DNA from: Punctularia strigosozonata HHB-11173 SS5
Taxonomy: Eukaryota; Basidiomycota; Agaricomycetes; Corticiales; Punctulariaceae
DNA length: 33,260 bases
Assembly (NCBI RefSeq): GCF_000264995.1
Contig: NW_006767446.1
Coordinates: 636,479-669,738, forward strand
Reading direction: 5' to 3'
This document shows, piece after piece, positions 9,351 through 19,848 of this stretch (its first letter is position 1; each line of letters starts with the position of its first letter). The notes beneath the pieces are model-generated. The model ran no database searches. It was not told where the DNA came from and worked only from the letters and a program-made list of their open reading frames with translations. The translations under genes and the position numbers were made by a program.

Positions 9351-9361
9351 GGTTTTTTCAG

Positions 9362-9945
9362 ATGACAAACTTTGGTGGGGGGTGGTCCTCGTCTGTCCCC
9401 TCTGGGATAAGGAAATCTAGATCACGATAGCTTGTTGCTGCGTGCTCAATCCGTTGGACGGCGATATGGATATTCGGTCGGTCGTTACTCTGAATAATTT
9501 GTGTAGTCTTATCTGGTCGCAGGTGTAGAATTCGCGATACTTCAGATTGTGTCCAGTGATCCATGATTGCGGAAGCCGCGAGGGTAGGGACTGTATTCTC
9601 TGCAAGAAAACGGGTTGAGCCCAATTGAAGGTAATCTGCACGGAAATCCTTCCAATGGGCGACACAGTGGGCCTCATCGTACACAAAGTACGCTAGGTTT
9701 CGTATAAATGGTGAATGCACCCATAACTTCTGAAACGGACTCTTCTCTCCGTGCAACAGCTCTGGATTCATGACAAGCACGCAGTATTTCAAGGCACGGA
9801 TCTCCTAAGACTTCATCAGTACAGCTTACATTCGATTCTGTAAAAGTAGAAGTACTTCAAATGTAGCTGAGTTGGCATCTCCACCTCTGCCCGTACTTGT
9901 TCTTCGGTCCATTTACGTGGTAGTTTGGATGCAGAAGTTGACAGC
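9362..9945 (-). pseudogene. RecQ-like DNA helicase, N-terminal part (motif I missing)
   Basis: On the minus strand, exon 9804-9362 reads EIRALKYCVLVMNPELLHG, then motif II as YFVYDEAHCVAHWKDFRADY and SNDRPNIHIAVQRI, ending PPPKFV at the 3-kb insertion. An AG acceptor precedes it at 9805. Upstream, near 9875-9940, a short stretch reads KLPRKWTEEQVRAEVE, matching the start of the helicase core in this family. The segment that should lie between, with Walker A (motif I, GxGKT) and motif Ia, about 80-100 residues, is absent: only about 75 nt separates the two. The helicase could not have bound ATP normally, so it was probably dead before or besides the insertion. Confidence 0.75.
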
Positions 9946-10379
9946 GTGTGTGCAAATGAAGCATGAGTGGATGCCATGTGTTACGATGATGTCGAAGTAC
10001 GCTGGAACTCATGAAAATAAATCGTGTTCTGCACTTCGACAAGACCCTACGGTAGGTCTCTGTGGTGTGCCGAGCAAGCCGTGTGAGTTCGCCGAGTCGT
10101 GCCGCAATTTGAAATTGCAAGTTTGGCCAGCCGCTCTATCGTGTTGTGCTCCTGGTTTCCGCATCAAAAAAAGGAAGGCATATGAATCTCTCATAATCAA
10201 GAAGCATTACTCTATTTGGCATCATCCCCTAACCGGTGGGACTTGATAGAATTAAGCCTCACGTCACGCCCAGGAGCTACAACGCAATACGAGCAGTGGT
10301 TTAGGAGCCTGACTAGCAGCTAGGGTACAGCAAGTAGTAGCTTCAGCATATTATTGACTCGACACTAGCCATCTGAGAC
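9946..10379. other. Intergenic, no gene recognised
   Basis: This lies between the helicase remnant (minus) and the gag-like gene (plus). Short ORFs on both strands have no recognisable family features. It may contain the lost 5' end of the helicase gene and the promoter of the next gene. Confidence 0.4.
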
Positions 10380-11797
10380 ATGCCTCCGTGGGCCCCGCGG
10401 GACAACCCCTTTAACAAGCCCCACTATCGGCTCAACCGGGCAGCGCTGGTCGAACTGGTGGAAGCCCTCGGCGTCGACCCTGGAGGGAACGTCCACGACC
10501 TCAAGGCACGGACGAAGCAGGCCTTGCTCGATTGCAAGGATGAACTCATCGATCACCCGTCTTTCACAGCCCTTTACACGGACAGGGAGAACAACGAACA
10601 CCTCCAAGGTCGCGTCCAGGACACAGAAGACGAGGACTCAGAACGGCAAGGCTTAGCCGAGACCCAAGAGCAAAGCCTCCCGTCCGTGTCCACACGCTCT
10701 CACTCGCGGACACCTAGCCAACGTACGAACTCGCAAAGGCTGCAGACATGCTCGGAGAGCAGAGGGAGAGAATCACTTCGCTCGGCGCGGGCACGGGCAG
10801 AGACACAACCGCTCCCTCCCCCGACATCATCAGGTGAGCAATACACCTCACTGAGTCCTTCAACATGCCTCCTTCCTTGCTTTCCCGGCCTTCTTACCAG
10901 ATGTAAATTACCACCTTGCTCGTGTTCTTGCTACACACCTCCACATCCTTGCTACAGCTCGAGCCATACATTCTTGCTAGCCCCTTCCTCGGCACACCTG
11001 CTACCGGTCCAGCGGACTCACAGAAAATCCCAGGGCATCAGAGCACCAACCACGAATTCGGGTCAGAGTCGCCCAGCCCAGAGCCGGATGAGCTGGAAGA
11101 CTCTGGCGACCAACCCTGCCCAGGGCGTGGGGCCGCACGACACCCACGTCTTTCGTCCACGGCACCCAGGGCGGCACCCCGTCAACAGGCTCGTCACGTC
11201 AACGAGTTCCCGACCGTGCACGCCTCTCCGATCCCATTATCATCGCGAGGCCGGCCGGCACGTGTCGCCGGGGTCGTAGCAGACGTCAACTACTACGTCA
11301 TTCCTCAACAAATATGTGACATTTTCGAGAGGGGCCACAGGAGGCACGTACCTCTTCATCACCTCATGGACGCTGCCTGCATGGCCCAAGGCATCAACAC
11401 GAACGCGAACCTGGCAAATCTGTGGCAGATCGAATCCGGGGGCCTAGTCCCAGTTCAGCAGCCGCTCTCGCCGGAAGGTGAGATGCAACTTTCGTTCGCC
11501 GAGTGGCTCCAAGCGTGGCAACGCTACCTCCAGTTGTTTGAGGAGTATCTCCCTCACGAATACCTGGACTGGTTCACCCATCACGAGAACATTCGCCTGC
11601 GCCGCGGCGTCAGCAGCGAGAACGTCTGGCCTGTCTGGCTCGCATATGACATCGAGATTCGCAGACGCTGGCTCAATACCCCCATCGATCCACGCAAGCA
11701 TCATTGCGCGATCTGGGATGATCTCTATATCGCTCACCTCGGGAGGAGAGTACTCCAGCCGCACAGCCCTGGCACTTGCTTATGTACAAAAAACTGA
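10380..11797 (+). CDS. SAP-like / gag-like retroelement protein, 3'-truncated
   Basis: ATG at 10380 opens a SAP-like helix pair (LVELVEALGVDPGGNVHDLKAR, about residues 20-41), a DNA-binding fold, followed by a Ser/Pro/Arg-rich linker. An intron of about 179 nt (10834-11012) joins in phase to a second exon ending at 11797, giving about 412 codons. The second exon contains FAEWLQAWQRYLQLFEEYLP, then VWPVWLAYDIEIRRRW and HHCAIWDDLYIAHL. This W-rich helical pattern is common in gag-like proteins of basidiomycete retroelements. No zinc knuckle, reverse transcriptase or integrase follows. The last few codons and the TGA come from the inverted repeat starting near 11775, so the original gene was probably cut there. 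The intron choice is mine and less sure than the exon content. Confidence 0.5.
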
Positions 11798-11830
11798 TAA
11801 TTTTCAGTGTGCCATGTGGAGAAAATCATG
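11775..11830 (+). repeat. Left terminal inverted repeat of KDZ element
   Basis: CTTGCTTATGTACA is followed by A-rich spacer, CTGATAAT, TGTGCCATGTGG and AATCATG. The reverse complement of 31056-31112 shows the same blocks in the same order (CTTGCCAGTGTACA, CTGATAAT, TGTGTCATGTGT, AATCATG). Over the inner 37 nt, 29 positions match by eye. Confidence 0.6.
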
Positions 11831-12110
11831 ATAAATGCACAGCCCCTGATCCTGTACAGGCAGTCTGTGAGACAGGTAGATGGTCTGTACATGCCGGTCT
11901 GCGGTCTGTACAGCGACTGTGTACACAAGAAGTGTTCGACAGATTTTCACCGCGTGTACAGCGACTATGTACACAAGAAGTGTTCGACAGATTTTCACCG
12001 CGTGTACAGCAACTGTGTACACAAGAAGTGTTCGACAGATTTTCACCATGTGTACGGAAACTGTGTACATAAGGAGTGTTCGACAGATTTTCATTACACG
12101 ACACTGTACA
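11782..12110. repeat. TGTACA-rich subterminal array with 48-bp tandem units
   Basis: About four tandem units of 48 bp (about 11907-12098) each carry TGTACA near the start and again about 14 nt later, then AAGWRGTGTTCGACAGATTT. With the units before and after, about eleven TGTACA palindromes occur within ~330 bp. Because 48 is a multiple of three, all frames stay open across the array and give spurious repeat peptides on both strands. A matching TGTACA cluster lies at the other end of the element. Confidence 0.8.
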
Positions 12111-12349
12111 CAGGAGACATTGACAAATGTTCATGGGCTGCCTGGTACACGAAATGTAGTCTGTACCACACAACCGCCTTCTCCTCCCGGTCACGTGCAC
12201 AACTTCATTGGTCTTATGTTACACAGGGCGACTACGCATATCTTACGGTACATGAACTAGTCATAATCACAAAAAACTACGGTGTCCCATCCGAGCACGC
12301 AAAGAGCGTACATAGGGGCGGCGTGGATGAAAACATGCCGCACCCGGCA

Positions 12350-13300
12350 AGGTGGCATCGACGAACGGGTCGACGATGAAAGGTCTTGAGAGAGAGAGAA
12401 GCATTGATGCCAGCAACGGTCCGGGGACGGTGGCGAGGAGCACATCCGCGACGAGTATCTTGAAGGACGGTTTTGTAGTCAGGACTTGGCTGGAGGCCGC
12501 GTCGACAAATGCGGGCAATGTCCACCACAAAGGCCGCGTCGACGAACATGTCAACAGGAAGGCCATGTCGACGAACAAGTCCACGCAACGGTCTTGAGGA
12601 GGGGTGCGGGTGCGGGCCGCTGCGATGACCAGACTCGGCGTCGATGACGAAGGTCTTGAGAAGGATGGGTGTCCACCCTGTCCCTCGCGATGGGAGGAGA
12701 TCACGTCGTTGTGTGCGCCGACACAAGGGTCTTGAGGAAGGATGCGGGTCCGAACCACCGCGATGACCGGACTGGCATCGACGGAGGTCTCCCAAGAATG
12801 ACGTGAGTTGTGCGCCGCGCGATGACGATGCACGATATCGACGGAGTCTGGAAAGTAAGCTGGGCATCCGGCTCCTTGCAATGGTCAGAGGCGAAGTCGA
12901 TGAACACGTCGATGCGATGGCGTTGAGGAAGAGTATGAGTCCGGGTCCGGGCGATCGCAATGACCAGACCCAGTGCCGACGGCGAAGGTCTCGTGAGAAG
13001 GACGGGCATCCACCCTGCCCCTCGCGATGAGAGGAGGTCGCGTTGTCGCGTCCGCGAACGCAAGAGTCTTGAGGAAGGATGCAGGTCCGTACCACCACTA
13101 CGAGCTGACCAGCGTCGAAAGCAAAGGTCCTGATAGAAGGATAAGCATCCGCCTCGCGATGCGGAGGTGCCCACACAGAGGCCATGAAAGAAAGTTAGAG
13201 ATCCGTCCCATTGCGAGAGGCAGAAGCGATGTCGACGTATTCGTTGACGCAACGGTCGAGGGAAAATGCGAATGCGACCCGGCACGATGACCACACGTGG
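12350..13300. repeat. Degenerate GC-rich repeats (~338-bp direct repeat)
   Basis: About 12669-12772 and 13007-13113 are roughly 80% alike: TCCACCCTGYCCCTCGCGATG, then GTCTTGAGGAAGGATGC and GTCCGWACCACC. Looser copies of the GTCTTGAGGAAGGATG motif occur near 12370, 12450, 12590 and 12650. The minus strand is open for about 300 codons at 12277-13185, but its peptide simply repeats the same motif. I see no protein family, so I list it as a repeat. Confidence 0.6.
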
Positions 13301-14639
13301 CGTGCACAGCTTCGAGCAAACACCTCCAAAGCGGAAGGGCATCTGCGGTAACGACTTCGGAACTCGTCATTGCAATCCCAAGCAATACTGCAAACAGACG
13401 TCGTCAATCATGCCGCTCGGGCCCACATCTCGGCCGCAAACCAGAGCTCTACAGAGACATGTCAATCACGCCGAAATACAGCAGGAAGACCAGACCTACC
13501 AAGTAGATATGCATCACTTCACAGGTGATCAAAAGACTTATATGGTAGGTCGACGTGCCAACAAAAATGCACTTCATGAACACACAACCCCCCGCTATGA
13601 AGGGGGGGCCACCCTCACACATCACAGAAGCCACCGCATGCCGTGACGAACTTCAAGCATTGAACTTGCATAATCATTGCAGAGCGACGGGTACGGCATA
13701 GACTAATATCCGACAGACAATCGACCATCGCGGGAGGCGAACAGGTTTTCAACAGAGGGAGCGGGAACGCGTAAGCGGAGGAACCTAGACAAGCCAACAG
13801 TGAGCAATACACATTCCGTACACGAAGAAAGAGACGCACCTTCCAACCACCCAGCCTCAATCACTCGAGGCCCACAGAAGTCGCCCTCCGCGGGTAAGGG
13901 ATACCCGAGTTCGAGCGGCGTCCAACGCTCGCAACACCACTACGGCAGACCAACAGACCATTCATCATCGATGAAACGACGTGAACATGAGACGGCCTAG
14001 GCGCAGCGGTAGATCAATCGTCAGAAGGGCAACATGGAAGTAACGCGCGCACCATAGACAATTGAAGATCGACGCTCCACAGCGCCAAGGTGTCGCCCAA
14101 TGGAAGATATATCATTGCCCGCTCCGACGACACCAGCGTTCATGTTGGGCGACCACGGAATGGACAAACAAATCGAGGAGCCGCTGCGTGGACAGAGAGC
14201 CCCCTCACGCCGGAGGGGGATGATCGTGGTTCAGGACAAGGAGCGGTAAGCGAGGGCGCATCGTAATATAGGCATCCTGATTGATATCACGTGATCTTAG
14301 CAACCGTACGACTAAGGCCGTTTTATTTGATTGGCCACTTGGATGATACGGCGGATGCCGAAGCGCACGTGCACATACGGAGAAACGCGGGAGCGTGGAC
14401 TTGCGCCAAAACTTATCTCTGATCGATACTTGGGATTAGACGGGTTGACATTACCCATATGAGGGGATGGTTTAAGATACAGAAGATGTATGTACGTCTT
14501 AGATATATCATAAAGGCATTCACATAAACGTGGTAAAAACGAAAGCATCTCAGTAAACGTTGCGTAGCAAAAGCCTGTATCAAGAGGTAATTAACGATAA
14601 CTTGCAGCTGTTGAAGCTACTTGCAGATAGCATGTGAGG
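13301..14639. other. No recognisable gene
   Basis: ORFs here are short and lack family features or convincing exon chains. A CACGTG palindrome (ATCACGTGAT) is at about 14286. I see nothing else to annotate. Confidence 0.4.
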
Positions 14640-15240
14640 GATGCGGGTGGCGAGTCTGATAACGCAAGAGCGGCGGCACGTTGAGGCGGCGGCGGCGGCG
14701 GGTAGAGTATATGACAGCAACGGCATTACGGAAGCGGCGAGTTAAATAAGGTCAAAGCGGCGGCGGCGGCAGCGTGTTGAGTATACGACAGCGGCGGAAT
14801 GGCGCAGGCCTTGACGGCGGCGAGTTAAATAATGCGAAAGCGGCGGCACGTTAAAGGTGGCGGCAGCGGCAGTATTGCGGAGGCCTCGACGGCGGGGAGT
14901 TTGATAACACGAAAGCGGCGGCGGCGGCGGCGGCGGTGGCGGTGGCGGCGTGTAGAGTATGCGACAGCGACGGCATTACGGAAGGCTCGACGGCAGCGAG
15001 TTAAATAGGGCCAAAGCGGCGGCGGCGGCGGCGGCAGCGTGTTGAGTATATGACAGCAGCGGAATGGCGCAGGCCTTGACGGCGGCGAGTTAAATAATGC
15101 GAAAGCGGCGGCACGTTAAAGGCGGCGGCGGCGGTATTACGGAGGCCTCGACGGCGGGGAATATGATAACGCGAAAGTGGCGGCACGTCGAAGGCGGAGG
15201 CGGAGGCGGCGGCGGCGGCGGCGGCGGCGGCGGAATATAC
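14640..15240. repeat. GGC trinucleotide satellite block, ~264-bp higher-order unit
   Basis: Interrupted (GGC)n tracts, up to about 11 units near 15195-15232, alternate with fixed spacers such as GAGTTAAATAATGCGAAAG, GTATTACGGAGGCCTCGACGG and GAGTATATGACAGC. The spacer order repeats: the first of these occurs at about 14823 and 15087, giving a period near 264 bp, over about 2.2 copies. Poly-Pro or poly-Arg ORFs across it are artefacts. It lies just past the 3' end of the 956-codon gene. Confidence 0.85.
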
Positions 15241-15378
15241 GATAGCAATGGAAGTGGTTGATCATGCAGTGGTGGCAGTTGTCGTGTCGATAGGTGTCGA
15301 CGATTGAAATGTTCATGGTAGCGATAAGTATTTCGTGGTCGTGTTCGTTCGTAGCGGAATCTACAATATCCAAGGCAC

Positions 15379-18300
15379 CTAGCGAGACCTATCATGATGA
15401 TGAGCTCTTGATGTCTAAGGCGGACATGGATGAAGAGTCACTCACCTCGTCTTCGCCCCCTTCTTCGCTTTGTTCACCGACGTTGAAGCGCTCGCGGCGA
15501 CTTTGGTACTGAGTTGTATGCAGGTTAGGACACTGTCGGAAATGGGCAAGGCAATAGATCAATTACTCACCGCGATGAACGGCGAGGAGCCGCGGCTCGT
15601 TTTGCCTTCTTCTTGGGCGGCGCATCGACTTCCTCAGAGTCGTTGTCGTCTTGTTCGTTGTCAGCTGCATCGTCGTCCAGCGGGAGGCTGTCCAACGCCG
15701 GATCGTTCATCCGACTTTGAAGGTGTGGATCAAGCAAAACGGCGGTCATGGCCTTGAGTGACCATTCCATGTCACCCGCAATTTCTTCGAGCGTCGCGAA
15801 CTGTTCATCCGTTTTGGCATTGAAAAAGCCCCATTTAAGCGTCATGATGAGGAGGTAGAATCCATTCTTTGCGTTGCAAGGAAGACTGCCCCAATAGATT
15901 TTCCCCTCTGTCCGTGCGAACGGCATCGATTCCCCCCTCCACTTCGGGTTCAGGAATTTATACCATCCGACGAAGTTGACGAGGAAATCAGGCATCTCGT
16001 CGATGACGGGTATACGGTCCACCCCGCGCTTATTGTTTTGCCACCACCCGACGGCGCGAGGACGCAGCTTGTAGGTCGGATAGTTGCGCTGCACAAATAA
16101 GTATGGTCAGTTCACGCATGAAGCATCCCCTATACAACATACCATATCACGCTCGCCGCCGGCGAATCCTTCGGCGATTTCGTATGCTTCAAAGGCCGGG
16201 ATAAGCGTCTCATAACACGTAGTCCGTCGCCAGCTTGTCGGAAGTCGGAGATGAGCAATGGCGGTCTTCAACCAGTTCGGAGCGTCTGAACATGACTCAA
16301 TTGTCTTCGGTCGGGAGGCAGCGACGAGGGCCAAGTATGCCATTTGCCTGGGTGGGTACTCCGGGATTGACGACATTGACGCGTTTGCCGCGGCAGCACG
16401 TGAAGGACATGGCGTGCGGTCGCTTTCGGCGCGCGGAGTAGAGTCCTTTTGCATGGTATGAGAGTCGCGGTTGGGAGAGATTAAGGCGGGGTCTGGGGTG
16501 GGGGCGAAGTGAGCCCACATCTCATCGTCATCGTTGCTTTGCGGAGTGTCGAATGTGACAGGAGGCAAGCGGGCGCGAGACACAAGCACAGCGGGAGCGG
16601 TGGCAGGAGGGGGTCGTGAAGGCGATGAGTCCGGTTGCCCCCCCTCGAGCAAGCCATCGGCCGCTGGTCTTCGCGGAATCCTGGGAACAGCGTAAGACAC
16701 GCCGGCGAAGCTGTCATCGTCTTCCTCGTCGGTGTCATCAACCACACGGCGGGACTTCTTGATCGGACGTGGTTTGGGCCTCATTCGTTGAGACGGTGCG
16801 GTTGGTGTAGTCATCCCCGCAAGCAATGGTAACCCGGGTATTGGCACCGATGAAGACGTGGTTTCTGACACTGTCGAAGGTGTTGTCGAGCCGGTAATAG
16901 AGCTTACAAGCGACGCCGACCTGGACGCGCGAGGGGCAGTGTCGGAGGTGAATGCCGATGCCGACATGGTCGCGGATGTAGTCGCTGATGTAGAGGTAGA
17001 CGAGGATGTGGTCGTAGCGTTAGATATTGACCTTTGAATTGCCTTGTCAACGCCGTCGCCGTGCGGAGTACGCGGTCCAGGAGTGGTTGTTGTGGAGGGC
17101 GTATTGAATTTCGTCGCTGGAATTTTGACCAACTCGTTCGCGTATGCGGGTGCTTTTGCCTTACGCTTGCGTTTCGGCTTCGGTGTCTTCTGCTTGGCGA
17201 CGGATCCAGTGTCCGACGTCTCGGTGGAAGCGGTGATCTGACGTGGGGAATCGCCTTGCTGGTTCGCGGCGCTCATCGAGGCGATCAACTCCTGAGCGTC
17301 CTTCTCGTTGTTTACCCTCCGGAGAGATATTTTGGCACGATCTTCTAGTGCTGTACAACACACCAGTCAGCCAAGGGTAGAATTCAACGGGATGTAACAC
17401 TTACAGTAATGGAGGTCTAGATACTGCGCAAACAGAACGAAGACACTGCCTTGATAATCAGGGACAAACTCCTCGAAACTTCGCCCATCGGGCAACCTGC
17501 CGTCCGACCACCTGCTGCCTGTCAATACGGAGAAAAGATGCCGGCGGCAACGGACTTACGCAACGATGGTGAAAGCACCGTCCTGCCCTGGGGTAGGGCC
17601 TCCAAGTATCCGGAATGATATAAAGCCGGATGCTTCGTTCACCGCTTTGGCCTCAAGCTGGATAAGCTCCGGTAGACGTTTGATGGCCCTGAACAAAATG
17701 CCGTTAAGGTTTAACGACGATGGCGATCGGTTCATGTTACTCACTCATCGTAACGAAGGGCTCTATCGAGATCGCTCTCGTTACCCGGATTCGCGAGCTC
17801 CATCGCGTACCCCTGTTTGGCCTTGTGACGATAATCCTCAACCGCTTGCTTGACCTCAGGCGACTCCTTCTCGAGGCGTTCCGTGAGCCACCGTGCGTAG
17901 TCGTTAACCGGTATATCCTTGCCCTTGCCCTTGCCTTTGGCCTTCGACGCGCTCTCGGCTTCGTTCTAACCCTGACCCTCGCGCGTTCCTTGGCCCTCGC
18001 CCTCTCCTGCTGCGAGTTCTTGAGCAGCGATGAAGCTCGCGAAATCCGCTTTGACTTGCGGATACAGGTCAGCGTACGCGAAACACGCCTTCTGGAGATT
18101 CTTCGGCTTGGAAGCTTTGAGCTTGTCGAAGCCCGTAGCCGCCGATGATCCGCCGTCGTTGCGGCACTTGTTCAGGAGCCACTGGTGAATTTGCTGTTGA
18201 AGAACTAAGTACCTCATTCACCGCAAGACGTGGACACGTTCACTCACAACCTGACGCCTTACGCGCCGATCATTGAAGCTTTGCAGTTCGGAGGCCGCTG

Positions 18301-18634
18301 CGGTGTCCTCGCCGACGGCTGCGAGCTCCTTCGGTGTGAAACGGATAGCCTCCGGAAACCTCTCCCAGTAGGCGTCCCATGTCCTCTTCATGAAGTGGGG
18401 GATGCTATTCGGGCTCTTCTTGCCTGCCCTGCGAGCCGCTAGGAACCCAGATTTCCGCGCGTCGAGAAATTCCCTGTCTTCTGCAGAGGTCCAACGTGAA
18501 CCAGGCTTGTACTCTGGCATGTCGTCAATGATGAAGCCATTGTGCTCATAAACATCCAAGACGAGACTAGCAAGGTTGGTGGACGTGGCGAGCTTGGTGA
18601 GGTCGGTGGATTCAGAGTCCGAGGCCGTGGACAT
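15379..18634 (-). CDS. Uncharacterised basidiomycete multi-domain protein, ~956 codons, one in-frame TAG
   Basis: Eight exons on the minus strand join in consistent phase: 18634-18248, 18193-17745, 17688-17560, about 17511-17405, 17350-16143, 16088-15571, 15508-15446 and 15388-15379. Seven introns of about 48-62 nt have GT..AG ends. The N-terminus has RWTSAEDREFLDARKSGFLA and HFMKRTWDAYWERFP, a Myb-like or TE-associated helical pattern, then VRRQVQIHQWLLNK. Next is a WSDGRLPDGRSFEEFVPDYQ block. Exon 5 is a long Ser/Thr/Pro-rich region with basic clusters (KPKRKRKAK). The C-terminal block is LRPRAVGWWQNNKRG with FVGWYKFLNPKWRG, then an acidic tail and KKKAKR. A family with this GWW block recurs in mushroom genomes, but I know of no assigned function. 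TAG at 17966-17968 (codon ~205) interrupts exon 2 although the frame continues, so the copy may be a pseudogene or the stop a single mutation. Confidence 0.75.
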
Positions 18635-18806
18635 CACAACCAAGGAGATGGGAATGTTCGCTGTAAACCCGTGGTTGGGAGAAACGACGGACTCAAGGCG
18701 AGCTGGCAGAGGCACGTGATACGTATCCACGCGTGGCGCAGTCTCCCCAGTCCAACCTCGTGTATCCACTCCTCCAAGTCTTCATTCCAGCTACCACCGC
18801 ACTATC
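18635..18806. promoter_or_regulatory. 172-bp divergent promoter region
   Basis: This short spacer separates the ATG of the 956-codon gene (minus) from the ATG of the 239-aa gene (plus). It presumably holds both promoters. A GGCACGTGATACG stretch near 18711 contains a CACGTG E-box. No TATA box is evident. Co-regulation of the two genes is inference. Confidence 0.45.
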
Positions 18807-19672
18807 ATGTCGCAATTGAACCAGAGAGGGGGCAGATCGGTACGTTCGGCTCACATATCTGCTATCTCCGATCTCTCATAGCACTTTTGCAGCCGTCCGC
18901 TCGAACAGTGAGCGACCCGGCAACAGTGTTAGGCACGGTAATGGAGGCTATCCTTCGTGGTAAGTGCTCCTTGTGTTTGTATAAGCTAAGCTGACCTCTC
19001 CTCAGCTCATGGTGTCGTTCTTGACGCTAGCAACATCACCCGCGGACCCTGTGCATGCATGTGTCACGGTGCATGCAATGGGCCCCCATCCCCGACCGCA
19101 CAGGGTGGCGCATCGTCGAGTCCACCCACATACGTCGAAAATCCCCCGGCTCAAGCATCTCGGAAGCGGGGCAATAGACCGGGACGAACCCCGGATTCAA
19201 ATTCGAGCGGTGGCCGCACCGCGCGAAGAAACAATTCCACGATAGCTTCTGGTTCTGTATTTGGTTCACCTCCACGACACGTCTGTCCCGCTTGTATCCA
19301 ACTGATAGCTGAGCAACATCGCTATCACACGAATATGGTGGAAGCCGAGCTATGGGAGCAACCTACGGGACCCGACACCGAGCATGGCACTATCCACGCA
19401 TTCGGGATGCGAGGCGAGCATTACCACTGGCCAGCAAACGGCGCCCAGGGCCCGTTCTACGTGGTAACTGCCGGCTCGGCTGTCGGTATATTCACAAATC
19501 GGTACGTTACTTTGTTTTGCGAAGATCCAGCTACTTACGCCATTCCAGTTCATTGGTGACGACTATCACTAGTTTTACTGTGTCATACCATTCCGTTCAC
19601 TATGATTTCAAAGAGGCTTACGACGTTTGGCACGCCGCCTTGGCTGGGAGCACCGTTACGGTCATATACTAG
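18807..19672 (+). CDS. RNase H1 N-terminal-like (viroplasmin-like) domain protein, 239 aa
   Basis: Four exons are 18807-18839, 18893-18959, 19006-19501 and 19549-19672. Introns of 53, 46 and 47 nt join in phase, and the stop TAG is at 19670-19672. The protein has a small N-terminal helix (VLGTVMEAILRAHGVVLDAS), then a Cys-rich CACMCHGACNGPP stretch. A basic Ser/Pro-rich linker and a CPACIQL pair follow. The C-terminal domain reads FYVVTAGSAVGIFTNR, then HYDFKEAYDVWHAALAG. This matches the pattern of the RNase H1 N-terminal hybrid-binding fold (YVV.G..GI....., then F....EA...W), which in other proteins binds RNA-DNA hybrids or dsRNA. There is no RNase H catalytic domain. The gene is intact, divergent from the 956-codon gene and convergent with a second gene of the same domain type. 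Confidence 0.75.
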
Positions 19673-19848
19673 ATCGCGGACCAACATTTTCGCGACGTCA
19701 TATTGTCACACTACCTGCATACGTGTCACCGTGTACCAAACACTCCTCTTACTGTTCACCACCATACTCATATGCAGGATAAGCCTGAATTCATGGAGCC
19801 AACACGCGTAATATATGCTACGAGCCGTATGATATTGACATGAACATC

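Larger units (their letters stand above)
6296..9361. mobile_element. 3.07-kb TIR element carrying a captured gene fragment
   Basis: The helicase frame is interrupted exactly here. The left end begins CTGAGAAAAATCCC and the right end finishes GGGTTTTTTCAG, an imperfect terminal inverted repeat. AT flanks it on both sides (6294-6295 and 9362-9363), a likely 2-bp target duplication. Removing the element and one AT rejoins the helicase frame as PPKFVMVVFHDS, as expected for the family. Both subterminal zones are AT-rich with many CTATAGC/CTATATAGC motifs. The inside is GC-rich and holds part of an acyl-CoA synthetase gene flanked by hairpin iterons. No transposase is encoded, so it is non-autonomous and Pack-type. 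The TIR superfamily is not assigned. Confidence 0.8.

Noticed and set aside
6296-9361. Helitron
   Set aside because: No 5' TC or 3' CTRR end with hairpin; both ends are inverted repeats with a 2-bp duplication.
11807-12379. Plus and minus ORFs with 16-residue peptide repeats
   Set aside because: The 48-bp tandem period keeps all frames open; this is a consequence of the array, not evidence of coding.
12277-13185. 302-codon minus-strand ORF
   Set aside because: It lies on degenerate GC-rich repeats; its peptide repeats the same motif and other frames are open as well, so there is no sign of a real protein.
15001-15395. Poly-proline and poly-arginine ORFs
   Set aside because: These are simple translations of GGC tracts.
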